64,000 bases of DNA, taken from assembly GCA_025061985.1 (NCBI GenBank), contig JANXAW010000030.1, forward strand, positions 30,172-94,171, written 5' to 3'. This DNA is from Fimbriimonadales bacterium. GTDB taxonomy: Bacteria > Armatimonadota > Fimbriimonadia > Fimbriimonadales > GBS-DC. The stretch's first letter is position 1. Each line of letters begins with the position of its first letter. The notes under the pieces were generated by a model. It saw only the letters and a list, made by a program, of their open reading frames with translations. It was not told the origin of the DNA and did no database searches. This document shows, in pieces, positions 57,062 to 64,000 of this stretch. Made by a program: the position numbers and the translations under genes.

Positions 57062-57976
57062 ATGGCACAGATTGAGCTGGTCAACCGCAAGTTCCCCGAA
57101 TGGCTGAAGGTGCGCCTGCCCAAGCCCGACAAAATCCAGCACATCGAGCAGATGATGCGCATGGCGCGTTTGCATACCGTGTGCGAGAGCGCGCGCTGCC
57201 CCAACCTGCCCGAATGCTGGTCTAAAGGCTCGGCGACTTTTATGATTTTGGGCGATATCTGCACGCGCCACTGTGGCTTTTGTGCCATCAAAACGGGCAA
57301 GCCCCTGCCCGTAGACCCACAGGAGCCGATGCGCGTTGCCCAAATCGCCAAGCGCATGGGACTAAAGCACATCGTGGTGACCTCCGTCGCGCGTGATGAC
57401 CTGCCCGACGGAGGCTCTGGGCAGTTCGCAGCAACCATCCGCGCCTTGCATGAGACCATCCCCCACGCGATTGTGGAGGTGCTCACGCCCGACTTCAAGG
57501 GCAAAACATGGTGCATTCGGCGCGTGGTGGACGCCCAACCCGAGATTTTCAATCACAACATCGAGACCGTTGAGCGATTGCAGGCTATCGTGCGCCCGCA
57601 AGCGCGCTACGACCGCTCCCTAAAGGTGCTGGAAACCGTCAAACGGTTAGACCCGACCATCTACACCAAGTCGGGCATTATGTTGGGGCTGGGCGAGACG
57701 CGCGAGGAAGTGATTCAGACGATGCGCGACTTGCGTAATGCGGGCGTAGACGCGCTGACCATTGGGCAGTACCTGCGCCCCACGCAACGCCACCTGCCCG
57801 TGCAAGAGTACATCCACCCTGACCAGTTTGAGGAGTACCGTGTGTTGGGGGAGGAGATGGGCTTCCTGTTTGTGGCGTCGGGACCGTTTGTGCGCAGTTC
57901 GTATAATGCGATTGCGTTCTCGCAGCGCGTGATGGCAGAGAGGCTCGCTAGGGTCGGTGCGGTGGAGAGCGCGTAG
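57062..57976 (+). CDS. lipA: Lipoyl synthase
   Basis: The 304-residue radical SAM enzyme has both iron-sulfur sites. VCESARCPNLPEC binds the auxiliary cluster and DICTRHCGFC the SAM cluster. The conserved C-terminal serine region reads VRSSYNA. It inserts sulfur into octanoyl groups on E2 and GcvH proteins, and is needed for the PdhC lipoyl domain encoded at 19728. The next gene starts 20 nt before its stop, so tamB is probably read from the same message. lipB is not visible. Confidence 0.97.
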   Translation: MAQIELVNRKFPEWLKVRLPKPDKIQHIEQMMRMARLHTVCESARCPNLPECWSKGSATFMILGDICTRHCGFCAIKTGKPLPVDPQEPMRVAQIAKRMGLKHIVVTSVARDDLPDGGSGQFAATIRALHETIPHAIVEVLTPDFKGKTWCIRRVVDAQPEIFNHNIETVERLQAIVRPQARYDRSLKVLETVKRLDPTIYTKSGIMLGLGETREEVIQTMRDLRNAGVDALTIGQYLRPTQRHLPVQEYIHPDQFEEYRVLGEEMGFLFVASGPFVRSSYNAIAFSQRVMAERLARVGAVESA

Positions 57977-60900
57977 CGTCGGTTGGCGTGTTGCTCAACT
58001 CCTGCTGGTGATAGTGCCCGCTACAATCATCGGGCTATCGGGGGTGATGTACCTCTGGCAGGTCAAGCTCGCCCTTGAGGAGAGTTTGCCCCCTGCCCTA
58101 CGTGCCTATGTGCGGCGCCAAGCCAAGCTGGATGTGCGTGTGCAGCGGGTGCGCCTCTATTGGGGCGGCGCTGTGCTTACCGAAACCGAAGTGCGTACCA
58201 TAGATGGCGCACTGCTGATGCGCGCCCGCGCCATAGAGGCGCGACTGCCTACTGCAAACGCTCCTCTTACCGTAGAGTTGTATCGCCCTGAGGTGTGGAT
58301 TGCGCGTGACCGTCGAGGACAGTGGAACATCGAGCCGCTGCTGCGCCAACCGCGCCCGCCTGAACCCGTGCCGCTGACCCTTCGCGTGCTGGCGCAACAC
58401 GGCACTTTGCGCTATGAAGACCTGTTCCCCCAAACGCCTGTGCGTGCGACGATATCGGTGGACGAGCTTACTTACAGCCAGCCTTCGGTAGGTGCCTATC
58501 TTCGGGCGCGTGGCACAAGCGCAACGCTTGGCACGCTCCAGTTGGACGCGCTTACTGACGGCAAGCGCTGGCTCGCAGAGCTGCACGCGCGCTCGGTAGA
58601 TGGCACTGTGCTCAAGCCCTATCTGCCCCGCCTGCCGATTGACCTTCGGCAAGCTAAGGGGGATGTGGCGCTCCAGCTCGTGTACGAACCCCAACAGCCG
58701 CTGAAGGTGCAGGGCGTTGCGCGTGGCGTCGCCCGTCAGTTCACTTTTCGCAACAAATCCCTGCCCTGGCACGAGGCGCGGTTTCTGCTCACATTCACCG
58801 AGGTGGGGCTAAGCGGAGAGGCACGCACGCCCGACGGCACTGCCCAAGCCCATCTACAGCTGGACTGGAGCCAGTCGCCTATCCGCTTCAACGGGCAAGT
58901 GCGGGCGTTGGGAGAAGCTACCGCACTGTGGCGCCTTTTCAGTACTGAGAAGCCTTCAGTAGACGGCAAGTACACCCTCAACGCGCGTGTGGCAGGCACG
59001 CCCGACGCCTTTCAAGCCGTTGGCGAGGCGACCCTGGAGCGCGTGCGTACGCCGCAGGGAATGCTCCATCGCGTGCGTAGCCCGTTTGTGTTTGCGCAGG
59101 GGCAGCTGTACCTACCCGCGCTCCAAGCCGAATACGCAGGGCGAACCCTACGCGGCAGGCTTTGGCTGGATACGCGCCCCAAGACCCCGCAAGTGCGCCT
59201 TTTCGCCAGTGCGCGGCGGCTGCCGCTGCAACGCATCCTCGCATTGCAGGAGACCGATGTGCGGGGTGAAGCAGATATCGCCCTCATCGCATACGGCGCA
59301 CTGAATGACCTACGCTTGGAAGCGAACCTGCTTGCCGATGCGCTTACTTACAATCAGCACTCGCTGGGCGGCGTGCGAGCGCGCGTGCGCTATTATCGCG
59401 ACGCTCTAGAAGTGCCCCTCATTGCGATTCAGGGCGCTGTTGGCGCAATTCAGGTGTCGGGCGTGGTGGAGCGCCCCTTCGCCGACAATCCGCGCTTTGA
59501 CCTCACTGTCGACGCCGACGAGTTAGACCTCAACTTGCTGGCAACGCTGCTTGGCTACACAGAGGGCGCGCTTGCTCACGACGAAGCGGGTAAGCCGTTG
59601 CGCTTGGACGGCATTGGCTACCTCACGGCAGCCTTGCGGGGCACGCGCCAGTCGCCCCAAGCGATTGTGGAAGCTGTTGTGTTCGACGGGCGATTGGGCG
59701 ATATCGGCGCGGAAGTCATCATCGCCAACCTGAACTTGGTGGGGCGCGAGCTGCGGATTGCGGAACTGCAGATTCTGCGCCGTGCGGCGCAGCTGATTGC
59801 CTCAGGCGTGGTGCAACTGCCCGAACGCGCAGACCAACCGCCCCAGTTTCGTCTGCAAGGCAACCTGTATGAGTTAGACCTCGCCACGATTCCCGACTGG
59901 CTCAGGCGCGAGTTGCTGATTGCGGGCGTTGCCTCAGGGGCGTTTGAGGCAGTGGGCGCGCCGCGGCGGTTTACCGTGAACGCGCAGCTGAATGCCGAGA
60001 CGCTTCAGTTTGACCAAACCCTGATGCGCGAGGGGCGCGTGGCGCTGATTGCCCGCTATCAAGAGGGCGATGTGCAGGTGGAAGTGCTCTCCGCGCAGGC
60101 GCAAGTGGCAGGTGGGCAGCTGCAGGTGCAAGGGAGCTGGCATTCCGATGGTGCGTTCGCGCTAAAATGGCAGCTGCGCGACGCAGCGTTGGAGGCATTT
60201 GCGCCTTACCTGCCCGTAGAGTATCGCCTCACAGGGCAGGCGACGCTGACGGGCACGGCTACGGGCACGCTTCAAGCCCCTACCCTCACCGCGCAACTCG
60301 TTGCTGAGCAGCTGCGGCTCAACGGCGTGCCGATTGGCACGTTGGAAGCGCACGCGCAGTACACCTCTCCTGAGCCAACGGCTCCCTCTGTAAGTGCAGA
60401 TGCCTCTGCGACGCCTACTAGGAATGGCATTTTGGAGGGCACCTTTACCTTGCGCACGCCCGATGGCGTCATCCGTTGCCCCAAGTTCGCCTATGACCTT
60501 GCGCAAAATGTGGTGCAACTGACCGCCGAGACCGAACCATTGCCCGTAGAGTGGCTGCGTCAGGTGGCGAATGCGGTTCCGAACCTCGTGCCTCCTGCAG
60601 TTGCCGAGCGGTTGGAGACTCTGCAAGGTAGGGCGCAGGCGCAGCTGCGCTTGGAAGGTGCGCTGGAGCAGCCGATCGCAACGCTGGTGCTGAACGCCGA
60701 CGCGATTCAGTGGCGTGCGCAGCCGCTGGGCACGCTTAGCCTACAAGCCGCGTGGCAAGGCACTGCAGATATCGCCGACCTTGCCGAAGCGTCTCCGTTG
60801 GAGCGTGCCCTTGCTATTGTGCGCCGCTGGCGCACCCAACAGGCGACGCTCAGTGAACTGCGCTGGCAAGCCGAAAATGCACGCCTGAAGGCGCGCCTTA

Positions 60901-62597
60901 GCTACACGCCCGATGCGCTCCGCGCTGACGTGGAAATCGCCCAACTACCTCTGCGCTGGGCACGGCTCTGGGACCCCAGCTTGCCCGAACTGGATGGGCA
61001 ACTTGACCTCAGTCTTATCGGAACAGGCAACCCCGAATCGCCTGAACTCACGCTCAGCGCCACCCTAAGCAACTTTAAGTACGGCGACTACACGATTGAC
61101 CAAATCCTGTTCAGCCAAGTGGAGTGGCGCGAGGGCGTCATTCAAACCGACGACGCGCTAATACGAGTGGGGGATTACCAAGCGCGCCTGTCAGGGCGTG
61201 TGCCATTTCACTGGTCACCATTCGGCGTGCCCGACGATGAACCGATTCAGGTGCAGGTGCGCGTGCGTGAGCAGCCGCTGATGCTACTGGGGTTGTTTGC
61301 GCCAATAGATACCGAGCGCACGCGCGGCACGATTGACGCGCAGCTGGAGATTGCGGGCACACTATCTGCCCCGCAGCCACGCGGGCAGCTGCAGATAAAA
61401 GGCGACACGCTGGCACTGCCTGACTTGCGCACTGCGCTTGAAGACCTCACTGTAGCCGTTGAGTTTGACGGCGAGCGGGCACGCATCATGCAGGCGCAGG
61501 CACGTTCCTCTGAAGGGGGCACAGTGCGGCTGGAGGGGGGCATTCTGTTCACAGGGGAACAGCCCACGGCAGCGCTCCAGCTTGTGGCAGATGGCTTCAC
61601 CGCTGTTGAGCCAAAGCTCCCTGTGTTGGGCACGGGCGCACGAGCAGTGATTTCGGGCAGAGCGAGCATCACGGGCACTCTACGCCAGCCAACTGTGCAA
61701 GGCGCGTTTACGGTTCAGCAAGGCTTTCTGTATCTGCCTGCAGAGCTTGCCCCAAGTGAAGCTCGCGCGGCGTTCCCCATAGACCCGCGCTTTGAGATAA
61801 GCGTTCAGCTACGCGACGACAGCGTCTTCCGCAACCCGAATATCGATGCGCGGTTGGAAGGCACCTTGCAGATTGGTGGCTCGCTCAGCGAGCCTACACT
61901 ACTTGGCGAGTTCAACATCCGCACTGGCGCGCTAAACCTGCCTACGGCACGCCTGCGAATCGAGCCAGATAGCGTCGCCCGCTTTACCTACCCTGCTGCC
62001 AACGCTGCAGGCGAGACTATCGCGCGTGTAGAGCTGGATGCTCGCGCCACCACCAGCCTCGTCGCTCCCGACCTCACAGGCGAGCCGACTCGCTACCGAA
62101 TCGAACTCAGCGTTCGCGGGACTTTGGATGACCCTAAGCGATTGCAGCTTACCGCACACTCTGAGCCACCAGGTTTGTCCGAGCAGACCATTTTGACCCT
62201 GCTGGGGCGCGGGCAGGCGTTGACCGCCCTCGCACGGGGGGCAGACCCTGCCCAAGTGCTCCGCGAGCAACTCAGCGAGATTTTCACGGCGCACGTGTTG
62301 CCCGAACTGCTTGCGCCTTTAGAGGCAGGAATTGCCGAAGCGCTCGGCTTGGAACTGTTTACTGTAGACTACACGGGCTTGCGCCCCACCAGCGTGTACC
62401 TTGTGAAGAGCCTGTTCAACGGCTTTGGCATCACCTACCGTCGCGGGATTGGCATTGCCGAGGACGAATACCAAGTGCGCCTGTTTTACCGTTTGCCGTT
62501 GCGCAATCGGCTGTTGCAACGCTTGCGCGTGGGCTTTGGGTTTGACCATACGCAAACGCGGTTTTTCTTCATCGAGGGTAGCCTACTGTTCCGCTGA
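57957..62597 (+). CDS. tamB: TamB-like (DUF490) translocation and assembly module protein
   Basis: This is a 1546-residue protein from a GTG at 57957, overlapping lipA by 20 nt. One N-terminal TM helix (LLLVIVPATIIGLSGVMYLW) anchors it, and the rest is a very long series of short beta strands of the AsmA/TamB type. The C-terminal 400 residues fit DUF490, with GTLSAPQPRGQLQIKG and QRLRVGFGFDHTQTRFFFIEGSLLFR at the end. TamB proteins span the periplasm as a groove for lipid transport to, or barrel assembly in, the outer membrane. No TamA/BamA gene is adjacent. Its presence argues strongly for a diderm envelope. Confidence 0.85.
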   Translation: MRWRARSVGWRVAQLLLVIVPATIIGLSGVMYLWQVKLALEESLPPALRAYVRRQAKLDVRVQRVRLYWGGAVLTETEVRTIDGALLMRARAIEARLPTANAPLTVELYRPEVWIARDRRGQWNIEPLLRQPRPPEPVPLTLRVLAQHGTLRYEDLFPQTPVRATISVDELTYSQPSVGAYLRARGTSATLGTLQLDALTDGKRWLAELHARSVDGTVLKPYLPRLPIDLRQAKGDVALQLVYEPQQPLKVQGVARGVARQFTFRNKSLPWHEARFLLTFTEVGLSGEARTPDGTAQAHLQLDWSQSPIRFNGQVRALGEATALWRLFSTEKPSVDGKYTLNARVAGTPDAFQAVGEATLERVRTPQGMLHRVRSPFVFAQGQLYLPALQAEYAGRTLRGRLWLDTRPKTPQVRLFASARRLPLQRILALQETDVRGEADIALIAYGALNDLRLEANLLADALTYNQHSLGGVRARVRYYRDALEVPLIAIQGAVGAIQVSGVVERPFADNPRFDLTVDADELDLNLLATLLGYTEGALAHDEAGKPLRLDGIGYLTAALRGTRQSPQAIVEAVVFDGRLGDIGAEVIIANLNLVGRELRIAELQILRRAAQLIASGVVQLPERADQPPQFRLQGNLYELDLATIPDWLRRELLIAGVASGAFEAVGAPRRFTVNAQLNAETLQFDQTLMREGRVALIARYQEGDVQVEVLSAQAQVAGGQLQVQGSWHSDGAFALKWQLRDAALEAFAPYLPVEYRLTGQATLTGTATGTLQAPTLTAQLVAEQLRLNGVPIGTLEAHAQYTSPEPTAPSVSADASATPTRNGILEGTFTLRTPDGVIRCPKFAYDLAQNVVQLTAETEPLPVEWLRQVANAVPNLVPPAVAERLETLQGRAQAQLRLEGALEQPIATLVLNADAIQWRAQPLGTLSLQAAWQGTADIADLAEASPLERALAIVRRWRTQQATLSELRWQAENARLKARLSYTPDALRADVEIAQLPLRWARLWDPSLPELDGQLDLSLIGTGNPESPELTLSATLSNFKYGDYTIDQILFSQVEWREGVIQTDDALIRVGDYQARLSGRVPFHWSPFGVPDDEPIQVQVRVREQPLMLLGLFAPIDTERTRGTIDAQLEIAGTLSAPQPRGQLQIKGDTLALPDLRTALEDLTVAVEFDGERARIMQAQARSSEGGTVRLEGGILFTGEQPTAALQLVADGFTAVEPKLPVLGTGARAVISGRASITGTLRQPTVQGAFTVQQGFLYLPAELAPSEARAAFPIDPRFEISVQLRDDSVFRNPNIDARLEGTLQIGGSLSEPTLLGEFNIRTGALNLPTARLRIEPDSVARFTYPAANAAGETIARVELDARATTSLVAPDLTGEPTRYRIELSVRGTLDDPKRLQLTAHSEPPGLSEQTILTLLGRGQALTALARGADPAQVLREQLSEIFTAHVLPELLAPLEAGIAEALGLELFTVDYTGLRPTSVYLVKSLFNGFGITYRRGIGIAEDEYQVRLFYRLPLRNRLLQRLRVGFGFDHTQTRFFFIEGSLLFR

Positions 62598-62693
62598 GGG
62601 AGCGACTTCCGCCTTCAAACTGCGACCAGCCAGCCTCGCAAGTGCCCCATCCACTCGTGCAACGCAAACGTAACTATGCCAGTAGGTTTAAGG

Positions 62694-62699
62694 TATATC
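62694..62699 (+). promoter_or_regulatory. -10-like box before the TSUP permease
   Basis: TATATC ends 8 nt before the ATG at 62708, and no SD is present. Confidence 0.4.
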
Positions 62700-62707
62700 T
62701 TGCCCTG

Positions 62708-63454
62708 ATGGACGCCCAGGTTGTGCTGATTGCGTTGGGGATTTTGGTGTTGGCGTTCTTTTCGGGGATGTTGGGGTTCGGTGTGGCGTTGGCGTCTGTG
62801 CCCTACCTCAGCCTGTTCTATGCAGACTTGGCGCGTGAAGTGCAGCCGATGAGCATCGCGTTAGGGGGTATCACGGCGCTGCTCGCTGCGATTGGCTTCG
62901 CACGGTATGGCTATATGGAGTGGCGCTACGCGTGGCGAATGGCGGTGATTGCCGCGCTTACCGCGCCTGCAGGGGTGTGGCTGGCGCATCGGGTTGCCCC
63001 CGCTTTGCTGTGGGTGCTGTACTTTGTCAGTGTGAGCTACCTGCTCTACCGAATGGTGCATCCGCGCTTTCTGGAAGCGAAGCGTGAGGCGTCGCTGGGG
63101 TGGGCGTTAGCGCTCACGGTGCCGATTACAGTGTACAGCACGATGTTGGGCGTAGGCGTAGGCTTCCTGCTCGTGCCCACGCTGATTGCGTTGGGAATGG
63201 AGCCGAAGCGTGCAGCCGGCAGCAACGCCTTGGTAGTGTTCGCGCAGTCGGCAACCGCGTTCGTAGCGCACCTTCCCACAGCGCGTCTGGACTCTGTGGC
63301 GCTTGCGGCGGCGCTGGCGACGGGGGCGCTCGGGGCGTATCTGGGCGCGCGCTTTACCAGTTTGCGCTTAGGCGGCAAGCAAGTGCGCTGGACTTTTGCC
63401 CTACTAATGGGTGCGATGATGCTCTACAAGGCGTGGACGCTGGTGTGGGGGTGA
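62708..63454 (+). CDS. TSUP (TauE/SafE) family permease
   Basis: The 248-residue protein has eight hydrophobic segments. The two internal halves start with FFSGMLGFGVALASVPYL and YSTMLGVGVGFLLVPTLI, the repeat signature of the sulfite/sulfonate exporter family. Both carry the G-x-G-x-G helix start. Substrates include sulfite, sulfoacetate and thiosulfate; with a sulfide oxidoreductase in the window, export of an oxidised sulfur compound is attractive but unsupported by location. I took the ATG at 62708 rather than the track's 62642 because it matches the family start. Confidence 0.88.
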   Translation: MDAQVVLIALGILVLAFFSGMLGFGVALASVPYLSLFYADLAREVQPMSIALGGITALLAAIGFARYGYMEWRYAWRMAVIAALTAPAGVWLAHRVAPALLWVLYFVSVSYLLYRMVHPRFLEAKREASLGWALALTVPITVYSTMLGVGVGFLLVPTLIALGMEPKRAAGSNALVVFAQSATAFVAHLPTARLDSVALAAALATGALGAYLGARFTSLRLGGKQVRWTFALLMGAMMLYKAWTLVWG

Positions 63455-63475
63455 GCAGGTACAATTCCCCTCGCT

Positions 63476-63655
63476 ATGCCTGACTTTGATGTCGTCGTGG
63501 TGGGGTCGGGGCACGCAGGGTGCGAGGCAGCATTAGCAGCCGCGCGGATGGGCTGTCGCACGGCTGTCATCACGCTCAACCTCCAGCGCACCGCCCATAT
63601 GCCCTGCAACTGCTCCATCAGTGGTTTCGCTAAGATGCATCCCATGCACGAATAG
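63476..63655 (+). pseudogene. mnmG: 5' stub of mnmG (gidA)
   Basis: The 59-codon frame [44 protein letters not shown] is the FAD-binding start of MnmG. The enzyme, with MnmE, modifies uridine 34 of tRNAs. After CSISGFAK, corresponding to the family's conserved CSIGGPAK, the similarity ends abruptly and the frame stops at a TAG. The full enzyme is about 620 residues. TACAAT lies 10 nt before the ATG, as in neighbouring leaderless genes. The break could be an insertion, a deletion or a misassembled contig end; the remaining 345 nt are unrelated. Confidence 0.75.
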
Positions 63656-63766
63656 GCAAACCTCGCGTCGCTGGTAAGGCTGCCACAAGCAAAGTGAACG
63701 AGATGGCATTCCCCCACTTTCACCCAAAACGGCAGAGACAGCCCACCGCCATTCCAACCCAAGCGA

Positions 63767-64000
63767 TTAGTAGCAGTTTCTGCTGCACACCTCAGATGGA
63801 CACGGAACATCGGTGAACAAGCTCCACCTGTCGCGGACTGCGCTTTCCGTGCCATCCGCGGGGTCAATGCAGGGACGCAGATACGTGCGTGCACGCTGTA
63901 CCGAGCCATCAATCCGCGCACGAAGCGTCAACCCCTGACAACAGGTCTCGGCGCACGGGGGAATATCGTTGCGACAAGTGGGTAGACAATCCCCGTGCAA
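63767..64000 (-). CDS. Unrecognised cysteine-rich ORF open at the right window edge
   Basis: The reverse strand encodes 77 residues with ten cysteines, GDCLPTCRNDIPPCAETCC near the start and PCPSEVCSRNCY at the end, and runs off the window. I do not recognise the family. The sequence directly follows the mnmG breakpoint, so it may be part of an inserted element or of another locus joined here. The 111 nt between its stop and the mnmG stub contain nothing I can identify. The track's 498-nt reverse ORF (63424-63921) in another frame is mostly antisense to mnmG and is not supported. Confidence 0.3.
   Translation of the reverse strand: MHGDCLPTCRNDIPPCAETCCQGLTLRARIDGSVQRARTYLRPCIDPADGTESAVRDRWSLFTDVPCPSEVCSRNCY

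Noticed and set aside
63424-63921. A 165-residue reverse ORF at the right end
   Set aside because: More than a third is antisense to the mnmG stub and the TSUP gene end, and no domain is visible.

Overview
The window looks like about 64 kb of chromosome from a diderm, probably thermophilic bacterium of the Armatimonadota (Fimbriimonadales-like). The evidence is indirect. It carries outer-membrane-type genes (TamB/DUF490, a Wzi-like barrel, an arabinose-5-phosphate isomerase of the KDO route), a Spo0H/SigH-type sigma factor, secreted proteins ending in paired dockerin-like repeats, a PEP-CTERM protein, and moderately high GC. There is no 16S rRNA gene in the window, so the placement is inference.

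Layout. 0-5 kb: edge fragment of a BtuF-like binding protein, rph, then a coupled surface-polysaccharide pair (CapD-type dehydratase and Wzi-like barrel) and tRNA-Ser(GGA). 5-15.5 kb: PEP-CTERM nuclease, class III aminotransferase, metG, ccmA-ccmB, a secreted PPC/dockerin protein, citrate synthase, a LolA-like/TlpA fusion and an RNase H. 15.5-21 kb: Ycf46-like AAA ATPase, a four-gene phage-structural relic, and pdhB-pdhC. 21-24.4 kb: CruF-like carotenoid enzyme, a double-redoxin protein, a stump of a type ISP/IIG restriction-modification enzyme, an antitoxin with a nonsense-mutated toxin, and tRNA-Ser(UGA). 24.4-32.3 kb: PIG-L deacetylase, plsC-osmC, a Tat-exported Gfo/Idh/MocA oxidoreductase, a sulfide:quinone oxidoreductase operon, and sigH-kdsD. 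32.5-43.5 kb: Cu-amine-oxidase-domain protein, a uvrA stub overlapping a family-5 UDG, PDO-like glutaredoxin, pncA, a GT4/methyltransferase pair, M16 peptidase-J-domain pair, a DUF697 protein, tRNA-Val and tRNA-Leu. 43.8-64 kb: giant BNR-repeat protein, FtsB/DivIC-like protein, M28 peptidase-cupin, dsbD, trpS, matrixin-like protease, dxr, argS, lipA, tamB, a TSUP permease and an mnmG stub at the right edge.

Two themes run through the window. First, at least fourteen genes have a -10-like hexamer (TATAAT, TATCCT, TAGAAT, TACACT and similar) 7 to 11 nt before the start codon and no Shine-Dalgarno sequence. This is the layout expected of leaderless transcripts, and it sits beside clearly SD-led genes. 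Second, there are several genetic scars: an RM enzyme reduced to its two ends, a metallo-beta-lactamase/rhodanese protein reduced to its two ends inside the sulfide-oxidation operon, 5' stubs of uvrA and mnmG, and a toxin with an early stop. Each could be a real deletion or, for uvrA and mnmG especially, an assembly join, so read coverage across these junctions matters.

I found no CRISPR array, no intact insertion sequence and no intact defence system. The strongest candidates for follow-up are the leaderless-start pattern, the degenerate defence and sulfide loci, and the small phage-derived gene set upstream of pdhB.
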